Of a stretch of 7,693 bases of DNA, positions 1 through 5,519 are shown in pieces. Numbering within the stretch: the first letter of the stretch is position 1; the number at the start of each line of letters is the position of its first letter. The stretch spans positions 1 to 7,693 of the forward strand of contig JBJTQN010000246.1 of assembly GCA_046075665.1 (NCBI GenBank), given 5' to 3'. Both the position numbers and the translations under genes were made by a program. The notes below the pieces were generated by a model. It saw only the letters and a list, made by a program, of their open reading frames with translations. It had not been told where the DNA came from and made no database searches. This DNA comes from CAIRTT01 sp046075665. Its GTDB lineage: Bacteria > Armatimonadota > Armatimonadia > Armatimonadales > Armatimonadaceae.

Positions 1-274
1 GGAGGACCAGCAGACATGCGCTCTGATAAGCCCGTCGCATCGTTGTTGTTACGTCCATCTTGCATCAGCCATGGAAAGACTTCGTCATAGTCCTGAACAT
101 ACATCAATGTTCCAAGACCAATCTGCTTCAGGTTGCTGAGACAGGTTGTTTTTCGGGCTTGCTCGCGAGCACGGGCAAACACTGGGAATAGGATGGCGGC
201 CAATATCGCAATGATGGCAATAACTACCAACAGTTAAACAGAGTGAAGGCTGCCGGGGATTTACGCGTATTCAA
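1..274 (-). pseudogene. DUF1559-type prepilin-like protein, frameshifted, partial at left edge
   Basis: Read on the minus strand, a TTG start at 274-272 sits 6 bases after a GGAGG ribosome-binding site and encodes LNTRKSPAAFTL, a classic short basic leader of a type IV prepilin. The next codons read FNCW and then TAG (226-224). If the frame shifts by one base, from 233 leftward, the protein continues as LLVVIAIIAILAAILFPVF, then ARAREQARKTTCLSNLKQIG and YVQDYDEVFP, which is the hydrophobic helix and start of the globular domain of DUF1559/prepilin-like proteins. The expected FTL[I/F]ELLVV motif needs GAA where only AA is present, so one base, most simply the G of the Glu+5 codon, is missing at about 234-236. 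Intact members are exported, cleaved by a prepilin peptidase and assembled into pilus or pseudopilus-like structures. As read here only a 16-residue peptide would be made. It is either a decayed copy of a multicopy family or a sequence error. The gene continues beyond position 1. Confidence 0.85.
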
Positions 275-280
275 ACTAAA

Positions 281-285
281 CCTCC
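281..285 (-). promoter_or_regulatory. Shine-Dalgarno that decides the TTG start of the prepilin gene
   Basis: The minus strand reads GGAGG, 6 bases (TTTAGT) and then TTG. No ATG or GTG in this frame is closer to the prepilin leader, and the upstream ATG at about 292 is in a frame that closes at once. The site therefore supports a TTG start at 274. The 126 bases between this start and the divergent gene at 401 must hold promoters for both directions, but I see no convincing -35/-10 pair there. Confidence 0.6.
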
Positions 286-400
286 GAACATGTGCCCAAG
301 GCTAGACCAGTGGAACACGTTGCCTATATACACCGACATCGAGGAATTTTCCCTTAAGATGAGTGCCACGATACCTGTAACTTCGTGGTAGATAGATGCC

Positions 401-1501
401 ATGCAGGTTCCGTCGGAGACAAAGTGGAAACGTGATCAGCAGGGGAAGTGGACCCGCGTTGAGGTTCAAGCACAATCTCGTAAACAACCATCGAATAACC
501 CTCCGAAAGCCAGACTGATTCCCGGTGTGACATTCCGTGTCCGGACAGGAAGGGGCATTGCGGCAATGGCCGCGATACCTTCGACCGCATCAATCGCAAG
601 CGGGGCAACCATATCGGTCTACCGCGGGTCTGATGCCAGACCCACGCGGCTGTCAGCTCCATCCAAAGTCAATGGACTGTTACTGAATTCCTCAAGCGTA
701 TTGGTCTCTCTCTCTGATGGTCATGTATCGGAACTCGACATAACAACGGGCAAGGTTCGCATCGCATCCCCGGACCTAGGAGGGATGCCAGTTGGGGCGC
801 CTGTTGCAACAACGGATGGTTGGTTGGCAAACCTGGAGAATGGGGCTGTTGTTTGTTTGTCCACCAAACTAGCACCAAAGTGGCGATTTGTTCCTCCGGC
901 TGGAACATTTGGTTTTCAACCCGCGATGAGTGTTGGCCGGGGTGTGTATGTTCCGGGAGAGTCGACTCTTTACCGACTGGATGTGACATCTGGGCTTATG
1001 AACTGGTCTGTGGAGCTGGGGGACCGAGGTTGTGTGACCCCGGTTGTAACGGCTGGGCTGGCTATATCTGCGGCGACGGGAGGTGGAGTTACATGCCTCG
1101 ATGCTGCAACTGGAAAACGACGGTGGAATCTGGGACCGGATGTCACTGGTAGTTCAACCTGGACAGGAATTGCATCGGCTGGTCTACATGTTGTCGCAGG
1201 ATCACAACAGGGTGATGTTGTCTGCATCAACCGGGAAACTGGTCGGATAGAGTGGGTCCGCACAGGTATTGGCCGGGTGATGTTTCCTCCGATAGGTGAC
1301 GTTAGGCACGGTTGTGCCGTAGTATTTGTACAGGATACGGATGCTGGAATACCGGCAGAAGTTCTCGGCCTCGACCTGCGCAGTGGCAGGACGTTGTGGC
1401 GGGCCCGCGTTGGAAATCTGGATGCTGCGCCGGTACTTACGGGCGACCGGCTTTGGCTAGCATCCGCTACAGGAACACTATATGCCTTCGATTATGGATA
1501 A
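401..1501 (+). CDS. PQQ-like beta-propeller repeat protein
   Basis: A 366-residue protein made largely of PQQ/quinoprotein-alcohol-dehydrogenase-like propeller repeats. The repeat signature LDxxTGxxxW appears at residues 111-119 (ELDITTGKV), 192-202 (RLDVTSGLMNW), 232-242 (CLDAATGKRRW), 275-285 (CINRETGRIEW) and 323-333 (GLDLRSGRTLW), and the protein ends in the usual terminal strand GTLYAFDYG. That suggests a nearly complete propeller with the N-terminal blade degenerate. No catalytic quinoprotein residues or dehydrogenase domain are evident, so a binding or scaffold role is more likely than enzymatic activity. The first 50 residues are basic and polar (KWKRDQQGKW), with no recognisable signal peptide, unusual for a family that is often periplasmic. 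The start at 401 is the first one after an in-frame stop (389-391), but it has no Shine-Dalgarno. An alternative ATG at 566 (residue 56) has GGAAGGGG about 10 bases upstream. The 3' end overlaps the next gene by 20 bases. The specific function is unknown. Confidence 0.8.
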   Translation: MQVPSETKWKRDQQGKWTRVEVQAQSRKQPSNNPPKARLIPGVTFRVRTGRGIAAMAAIPSTASIASGATISVYRGSDARPTRLSAPSKVNGLLLNSSSVLVSLSDGHVSELDITTGKVRIASPDLGGMPVGAPVATTDGWLANLENGAVVCLSTKLAPKWRFVPPAGTFGFQPAMSVGRGVYVPGESTLYRLDVTSGLMNWSVELGDRGCVTPVVTAGLAISAATGGGVTCLDAATGKRRWNLGPDVTGSSTWTGIASAGLHVVAGSQQGDVVCINRETGRIEWVRTGIGRVMFPPIGDVRHGCAVVFVQDTDAGIPAEVLGLDLRSGRTLWRARVGNLDAAPVLTGDRLWLASATGTLYAFDYG

Positions 1502-2267
1502 AATGGGCTGTCAGGCCTATACCTTCAATCAATTCCCTGTCTTTGAAGCGATTGAACTTTGTGCCAAGAGTTGCGCCAAGGTCATCGAGTTCTATCCGGG
1601 GCAACGTCTGGGAGGAAACCTCCAGGGCGCGTTTGACCAAAATTCATCAAAGAGCGTTATCAAGGCCGTTCAGGATGCCTGTGCTGCAAATGGTGTTCGC
1701 CCGGTGGCATTCGGAGTTGCAGGTCTTGGACTGAACGAAGCGGATAACCGCAAGCTCTTCGAGTTTGTGAAAAATCTCGGAGCAGAAACGATTACAACGG
1801 AGCCTGATGCTACCGCTATGGATTTGATTGAAAAGCTTGCCATTGAATACAACATCAAGATTGCAATCCACAATCACCCAGGAAGTCCATCCAATCCAAA
1901 CTACAAGTATTGGGATCCTAAATACGTTTTGTCATTGGTGCAGGGACGTAGTCCTCTCCTCGGAGCCTGCGCCGATACCGGTCACTGGATTCGTAGCGGT
2001 ATAAAGCCGGTGGATGCGATGCGCATTCTTAAAGGGCGTATTCTTGGTAGCCACTTGAAGGACTTGAACAAATTTGGGCAAGGTGCAACAGATGTTCCCT
2101 ACGGAAATGGCGTTGCAGACATGCCAGCAATTCTGGAAGAGTTTGCAAAGCAGAAGTTTACAGGACATTTCTCCGTTGAATATGAAATCAATGGCCGCGG
2201 ACCTGTGGAAGCCGTTGGGCAGTGCATCGGGTATGCAAAGGGTTATTGTGCAGGTCGCAAAATCTAA
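1482..2267 (+). CDS. Sugar phosphate isomerase/epimerase, xylose isomerase-like TIM barrel
   Basis: A 261-residue protein of the AP endonuclease family 2/xylose-isomerase-like TIM-barrel superfamily. Family landmarks, in order: QAYTFNQFPVFEAIE (11-25, first strand and helix), IEFYPGQ (35-41), TTEPDA with Glu107, IHNHP (129-133), GACADTGHWIRSG (161-173), GSHLKDLN (189-196) and FSVEYE (230-235). Glu107, the IHNHP histidines, Asp165/His168, His191 and Glu233 are the likely divalent-metal ligands and catalytic acids (inferred from the fold). The true sugar substrate cannot be told. Many relatives in Planctomycetota and similar bacteria are exported, but here the barrel begins about 10 residues after the start, so no signal peptide is present. 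ATG 1482 is preceded by AGGA with 7-base spacing, and an in-frame stop lies at 1458-1460. It overlaps the propeller gene by 20 bases, which implies translational coupling. ATG 1494 and ATG 1503 are possible alternative starts. Confidence 0.88.
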   Translation: MPSIMDKMGCQAYTFNQFPVFEAIELCAKSCAKVIEFYPGQRLGGNLQGAFDQNSSKSVIKAVQDACAANGVRPVAFGVAGLGLNEADNRKLFEFVKNLGAETITTEPDATAMDLIEKLAIEYNIKIAIHNHPGSPSNPNYKYWDPKYVLSLVQGRSPLLGACADTGHWIRSGIKPVDAMRILKGRILGSHLKDLNKFGQGATDVPYGNGVADMPAILEEFAKQKFTGHFSVEYEINGRGPVEAVGQCIGYAKGYCAGRKI

Positions 2268-2292
2268 ACGGATAAGCACGGTTTAGCATCAT

Positions 2293-2319
2293 CACCCGGC
2301 GGATTACCGCCGGGTGTTT
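2293..2319 (+). terminator. Rho-independent-type hairpin after the isomerase gene
   Basis: CACCCGGCGG (2293-2302), loop ATTA, CCGCCGGGTG (2307-2316) form a perfect 10-base-pair GC-rich stem, followed by only TTT and then G. CATCAT (2287-2292) and ATGATG (2322-2327) can extend the dyad across a 5-base bulge. The T-tract is short, so termination may be partial. It lies 26 bases after the isomerase stop and separates that pair from the glycolytic genes. Confidence 0.75.
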
Positions 2320-2345
2320 GCATGATGGCATCAAATCAGGATAAT
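2318..2345 (+). promoter_or_regulatory. Candidate sigma70-type promoter for gap
   Basis: TTGCAT (2318-2323), a 16-base spacer and GATAAT (2340-2345) resemble a -35/-10 pair: the -10 matches 5 of 6 consensus bases, the -35 only 3 of 6. It would give a leader of about 65 bases before gap. The -35 overlaps the tail of the preceding terminator. This is inference from consensus alone. Confidence 0.35.
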
Positions 2346-2416
2346 CTTTCCTTCGGTAGCGGCCTGGCCGATGTTGTCCCGGAGGCGCCTGATCAACTAA
2401 GGAATAGGAATTTACA

Positions 2417-3433
2417 ATGCCGGTACGTGTTGGTATCAACGGTTTTGGGCGGATTGGTCGCCTTAGCTTTAGGGCAATTGTTAACAAGTATGGTCTGGAT
2501 GGCGATGTACAGGTTGTCGCACTGAATGACCTCACGGATGCTGCAACCAGTGCGCATTTGCTGAAGTACGACTCAAACTACGGTCCATTCGATGGAACGG
2601 TGGAAGCGGATGGAAATGATCTCGTCGTAAATGGCAAGAAAATCCGCGTCTTTGCAGAAAAAGACCCGGCTGCGATTCCTTGGGGGACGGAAGATGTCGA
2701 TATCGTTGTCGAATCGACCGGTTTCTTTACCGATGCAACCAAGGCTGTTGCGCACCGCCGTGGTTCGGTCAAAAAGGTTGTCATTTCAGCACCAGCTAAA
2801 AATGAAGACCTGACCATCGTGCTGGGCGTAAATGATGATGTCTACGATCCAGCAACGCATCATGTCATTTCGAATGCAAGCTGTACGACCAACGGTCTCG
2901 CTCCTGTCGCAAAGGTTCTCTTTGAGAACTGGGGTATTGAGAGCGGACTCCTTACCACCGTGCATGCCTACACAAATTCACAGCGCACCGTCGATACTGC
3001 CACCAAGGATCTACGTGATGCCCGTGCAGCAGCAATGAACATCGTTCCAGCTGCAACCGGCGCAGCCCGTGCCGTTGGTCTCGTGATTCCAGCCCTCAAG
3101 GGCAAGTTCACCGGTATGGCCTTCCGTGTGCCAACTCCAACGGTCTCGGTCGTCGACTTCACTGCGATGCTCGAAAATGAAGCATCCGCTGAGCAGATCA
3201 ATGCCGCTATGAAGGCAGCTGCGGAAGGGCCTCTCAAGGGCATCCTGCGATACACCGAAGAGCCACTGGTGTCTACCGACCTGCGCGGAGATGAGCATAG
3301 CTCCATCTTCAGTGCAATCGACACCATCACACTTGGCAAGCATGTCAAGGTTGTCAGCTGGTATGACAACGAGTGGGGCTATTCCAACCGTATTGCAGAC
3401 CTTTTGAAGTTCCTTAGAGACACGGGATTCTAA
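2417..3433 (+). CDS. gap: Glyceraldehyde-3-phosphate dehydrogenase, type I
   Basis: A full-length 338-residue GAPDH. It catalyses the reversible NAD-dependent oxidative phosphorylation of glyceraldehyde 3-phosphate to 1,3-bisphosphoglycerate in the cytoplasm. The Rossmann motif INGFGRIGR is at residues 7-15. LND with Asp38 at the end of the second strand indicates NAD rather than NADP preference. The active site is SNASCTTN with Cys156, and His183 lies in TVHAYTNSQRT. The substrate-binding and C-terminal signatures are PAATGAARAVG (211-221), FRVPTPTVSVVD (236-247) and SWYDNEWGYSNR (314-325). Residue 160 is Gly, whereas most type I enzymes have a second Cys (SCTTNC); this Cys is not essential. 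The ATG at 2417 follows AGGA with 7-base spacing. The gene heads the glycolytic cluster but is insulated from its successors by a strong terminator, which suggests it can be transcribed as a single gene at a high level. Confidence 0.98.
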   Translation: MPVRVGINGFGRIGRLSFRAIVNKYGLDGDVQVVALNDLTDAATSAHLLKYDSNYGPFDGTVEADGNDLVVNGKKIRVFAEKDPAAIPWGTEDVDIVVESTGFFTDATKAVAHRRGSVKKVVISAPAKNEDLTIVLGVNDDVYDPATHHVISNASCTTNGLAPVAKVLFENWGIESGLLTTVHAYTNSQRTVDTATKDLRDARAAAMNIVPAATGAARAVGLVIPALKGKFTGMAFRVPTPTVSVVDFTAMLENEASAEQINAAMKAAAEGPLKGILRYTEEPLVSTDLRGDEHSSIFSAIDTITLGKHVKVVSWYDNEWGYSNRIADLLKFLRDTGF

Positions 3434-3439
3434 TCCCGT
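3422..3439 (+). repeat. Small perfect inverted repeat spanning the gap stop codon
   Basis: ACGGGATT (3422-3429) and AATCCCGT (3432-3439) are perfect inverted copies separated by CT. In RNA this gives about 7 base pairs with a 4-base loop that contains part of the UAA stop. It sits 9 bases before the terminator stem, so the end of the gap mRNA would carry two hairpins in tandem. A protective 3' structure is possible, but this is inference. Confidence 0.5.
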
Positions 3440-3448
3440 TTGATAGGG

Positions 3449-3483
3449 GCCCCCTTTACCCTTCGGGTGGAGGGGGCTTTTTT
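3449..3483 (+). terminator. Strong rho-independent terminator after gap
   Basis: GCCCCCTTTACCC (3449-3461), loop TTC, GGGTGGAGGGGGC (3465-3477) form a 13-base-pair stem with two G-U pairs, directly followed by TTTTTT (3478-3483). The start codon of the next gene is only 14 bases after the T-tract, so downstream genes depend on read-through or on another promoter. Confidence 0.93.
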
Positions 3484-3497
3484 GTGCGGAGGGCAAA

Positions 3498-4118
3498 ATG
3501 GACTGGAATCAAGCCTATCTTGATGGAAACACCCCATGGGACAAAGGCGCACCTAGTCCTGTGGTCGCTGACCTTATCTCAGAGATTCCTCAACTTGCAA
3601 ACGTCGTTATTCCTGGATGTGGGACGGGTAACGATGTTCTAGCCATTCTCGAAGTAAAACCAAAGACAATCACATGTATCGATCTTGCGCCCAAAGCCAT
3701 AGCGATACTTGGCCAGCGCTTTGACTCCTTCCCAAATGTAAAACCTGTATTGGGCGACTTTATGTCGTTTGCCGCAGCTCACCCGTCAGCTTCGGATGTC
3801 ATCGTTGAGCACACCTGTTTCTGCGCGATTCCCGTAGCACTGCGAAGTGAATATGCCTCTGCGTGCGCGACGCTTCTACCACCGGGAGGCAAGGTCATCG
3901 GCGCATTTTATTGGATACCTCGCGACACAGATGACATTTCGATCGGACCACCATATCAGACATCAGAAGCGGAACTAAACACGCTCTTCTGCCCGTGGTT
4001 TGACATCGAAATCACCGTGGCAACAGTCGGATTCCCCGAACGAGTAGGACGCGAGTTCCGCGTTGTTATGACGCGAAGGCCAGATGTGAACGACGAGGCC
4101 AGTGGACGCTCGGTATAA
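3498..4118 (+). CDS. TPMT-family SAM-dependent methyltransferase
   Basis: A 206-residue class I methyltransferase of the thiopurine S-methyltransferase-like superfamily. The signature N-terminus WNQAYLDGNTPWDKGAPSP (3-21) is the family-specific substrate/SAM lid. VIPGCGTGNDV (37-47) is motif I, the SAM-binding glycine loop, and ITCIDLAPKAI (58-68) gives the acidic end of strand 2 (Asp62). VLGDFM (84-89) follows, and VEHTCFCAIPVALRSEYA (103-120) is the conserved family block after strand 4. Members methylate thiols, selenium or tellurium compounds, or small xenobiotics; the substrate here is not deducible. GGAGG lies 6 bases before the ATG at 3498. The gene sits between gap and pgk, immediately after the gap terminator, and its stop codon is 9 bases before pgk. 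The last 12 residues are polar and probably outside the fold. No signal peptide or membrane segment is visible, so it is cytoplasmic. Confidence 0.9.
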   Translation: MDWNQAYLDGNTPWDKGAPSPVVADLISEIPQLANVVIPGCGTGNDVLAILEVKPKTITCIDLAPKAIAILGQRFDSFPNVKPVLGDFMSFAAAHPSASDVIVEHTCFCAIPVALRSEYASACATLLPPGGKVIGAFYWIPRDTDDISIGPPYQTSEAELNTLFCPWFDIEITVATVGFPERVGREFRVVMTRRPDVNDEASGRSV

Positions 4119-4119
4119 T
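4114..4119 (+). promoter_or_regulatory. Consensus -10 box just upstream of pgk
   Basis: A perfect TATAAT covers the TAA stop of the methyltransferase gene and ends 8 bases before the pgk ATG. A start site about 7 bases downstream (around 4126-4128) would make the transcript leaderless or nearly so. I see no good -35 at a 16-19 base distance (the region reads like cgacga), so the promoter call rests on the -10 and its position. Confidence 0.45.
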
Positions 4120-4127
4120 GCGCCGAC

Positions 4128-5324
4128 ATGAGTAAGCAAACCGTCCAAGATATCGATGTTCTAGGTAAGCGCGTTCTCGTTCGCGTTGACTTTAATGTTC
4201 CGCAGGACGATGACGGAACGATTACTGATGACCGGCGCATTGCGGCAGCAATCCCAACGCTCAAAGCGTTAATTGATGGTGGTGCCCAGCTGATTGTGAT
4301 GAGCCACCTTGGGCGTCCAAAGGGCAAGATCGCTCCAAAGTACTCGTTGGCTCCGGTTGCAGCGCGGCTTGGTGAGCTGATCGGTGTCGATGTCCACCTT
4401 GCTGCTTCTACGGAAGAAGACCCGCTTGGGATCACGACGGTAGTACCGTCAGCTGATTACATTTCCCTTCTGGAAAACACCCGCTTCACAGCGGCTGAAG
4501 AGGCAAACGAAGCGGATCTTTCTTCAAAACTTGCCACACTCGCTGATGTTTGTGTAAATGATGCATTTGGTGCCGCTCATAGAGCCCATGCATCCACGGA
4601 AGGCGTTGCCACCGTTCTGCGAGCTCAGGGCAAACCTTGTGTTGCCGGTTTGCTGATGGACAAGGAGATTGCATACCTTGGTGGAGCGCTTACAACCCCC
4701 GCGCGGCCATTTGTTGCAATTCTTGGCGGGGCGAAAGTCAAGGACAAAATCAAGGTCATCGATGCGCTTCTGCCAAAAGTTGATTCCCTGATTGTTGGAG
4801 GCGGTATGTCCTACACATTCAACAAGGCGGCTGGTCACGAAATTGGCAAGTCACTGCTTGATAGCGATTCGCTTGAATACTGTGCGGGGCTTCTAGGTAA
4901 CGATAAGCTCGTGCTTCCGGTAGATGTTGTTGTGGCTGGAGAATTTAGCAACGATGCGCCGAGTACCATCGTTCCAAACACGGCAATGCCCGCTGATCAG
5001 GAGGGTCTCGATATCGGACCTGAAACTATCGAGAAATTTGCTTCAGTCATCCGCGCGGCGAAGACCGTCGTCTGGAATGGTCCCATGGGTGTTTTTGAAA
5101 TGCCAAACTTTGCCAAGGGAACAAAGGCGATTGCGGATGCAATGGCTGATGCAACAGCTGCAGGGGCGATCACAATTGTCGGCGGCGGTGATTCTGCTGC
5201 AGCAGTTGAGCAGCTCGGCTATGCCGATCGCATGAGTCATATCTCTACCGGTGGTGGAGCAAGCCTCGAGTTTCTTGAAGGCCGTGTCCTTCCAGGACTC
5301 GCTGCACTGGATAACAAGGAATAA
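4128..5324 (+). CDS. pgk: Phosphoglycerate kinase
   Basis: A full-length 398-residue monomeric kinase that transfers the acyl phosphate of 1,3-bisphosphoglycerate to ADP in the cytoplasm. The N-terminal substrate domain shows RVDFNVP (19-25, with Asp21 and Asn23), SHLGRPKG (59-66), LLENTRF (114-120) and NDAFGAAHRAHAS (144-156). The C-terminal nucleotide domain shows GGAKVKDK (200-207), GGGM (224-227), VWNGPMGVFE (315-324), the phosphate-binding GGGDS (352-356) and STGGGASLEFLEG (373-385). All hallmark residues are present. The start is fixed by homology (MSKQTVQDIDVLGKRV). There is no Shine-Dalgarno upstream of this ATG (the preceding bases are gcgccgac), in contrast to gap, the methyltransferase and the Hfq-like gene, and a TATAAT is positioned for leaderless transcription. 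It is followed after 15 bases by tpiA, the usual order in gap-pgk-tpi clusters. Confidence 0.98.
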   Translation: MSKQTVQDIDVLGKRVLVRVDFNVPQDDDGTITDDRRIAAAIPTLKALIDGGAQLIVMSHLGRPKGKIAPKYSLAPVAARLGELIGVDVHLAASTEEDPLGITTVVPSADYISLLENTRFTAAEEANEADLSSKLATLADVCVNDAFGAAHRAHASTEGVATVLRAQGKPCVAGLLMDKEIAYLGGALTTPARPFVAILGGAKVKDKIKVIDALLPKVDSLIVGGGMSYTFNKAAGHEIGKSLLDSDSLEYCAGLLGNDKLVLPVDVVVAGEFSNDAPSTIVPNTAMPADQEGLDIGPETIEKFASVIRAAKTVVWNGPMGVFEMPNFAKGTKAIADAMADATAAGAITIVGGGDSAAAVEQLGYADRMSHISTGGGASLEFLEGRVLPGLAALDNKE

Positions 5325-5339
5325 GGGGAAGCACTTTCC

Positions 5340-5507
5340 ATGTCACGAAGACCAATACTTGCTGGTAACTGGAAGCTCAACAAGGGCACTCCCGATGAGG
5401 CATCGGCGCTGGGTTCTGAAGTCGTTGCGGCTGTCGCTGGTACGACACACGCGGATGTTGTCCTCTGTGTGCCATATACGGTTCTGGCGACTGTCGTTTC
5501 AACGTAG
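5340..5507 (+). CDS. tpiA: Triosephosphate isomerase, N-terminal fragment ending at in-frame TAG
   Basis: Starts at ATG 5340, 15 bases after pgk, and encodes 55 residues before TAG at 5505-5507. The peptide contains ILAGNWKLNKG (6-16), including the family's Asn10 and catalytic Lys12, and then one helix and the second strand (ADVVLCVPYTVLATVV, 38-53). That is beta1-alpha1-beta2 of the TIM barrel. The reading frame continues without any shift after the stop into the rest of a normal enzyme (5508-6143), which would be 268 codons in total, the usual length. The stop falls in the segment between strand 2 and strand 3, where one residue (often Lys, Glu or another polar residue) would be expected. 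Alone, this fragment cannot form the barrel. Alternatives are a pseudogene or a wrong base call. A GGGGA about 12 bases before the ATG is a weak, distant Shine-Dalgarno. Confidence 0.8.
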   Translation: MSRRPILAGNWKLNKGTPDEASALGSEVVAAVAGTTHADVVLCVPYTVLATVVST

Positions 5508-5511
5508 GAGG
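5506..5511 (+). promoter_or_regulatory. Internal Shine-Dalgarno inside tpiA, overlapping the TAG stop
   Basis: AGGAGG at 5506-5511 (TAGGAGG including the first base of the stop) is followed by an 8-base spacer (CTTCACCT) and GTG at 5520, in the tpiA frame. Both sequence and spacing are near ideal. Ribosomes terminating at the TAG would sit directly on it, favouring reinitiation. In the uninterrupted gene the same bases would simply encode Glu-Ala, so a chance match is possible. Confidence 0.55.
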
Positions 5512-5519
5512 CTTCACCT

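Noticed and set aside
231..241. Programmed -1 frameshifting at CTG TTT AAC in the prepilin gene
   Set aside because: A -1 slip after AAC would restore the frame, but the heptamer G TTT AAC does not allow re-pairing of both tRNAs (GTT and TAA in the new frame), and no stimulatory hairpin is evident. A simple one-base deletion explains it better.
320..360. TTGCCT and TAAGAT as a promoter for the propeller gene, or TATATA for the prepilin gene
   Set aside because: The first pair is about 29 bases apart, too far for a sigma70 promoter, and the second has no acceptable -35. The divergent promoter region remains undefined.
2335..2393. ATCAGG...CCTGAT in the gap leader as a riboswitch or attenuator
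   Set aside because: Only six complementary bases across a loop of about 47 bases, with no further consistent pairing or terminator. It is too weak to call.
3011..3496. Antisense 161-residue open frame opposite gap
   Set aside because: It overlaps a highly conserved GAPDH and the terminator, matches no known protein pattern and is best explained as a shadow frame.
3956..4435. Long antisense open frame across the methyltransferase and pgk
   Set aside because: It lies opposite two clearly real, conserved genes, has low-complexity Ser/Arg-rich content and no ribosome-binding site, so it is a shadow of the coding strand.
5505..5507. TAG read as a sense codon (amber reassignment or pyrrolysine) in tpiA
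   Set aside because: The Hfq-like gene in the same window ends in TAG, 27 bases before a terminator stem and at the natural end of the fold, so TAG works as a stop. No suppressor system is visible here. Local read-through at tpiA cannot be excluded, but nothing in the sequence favours it.
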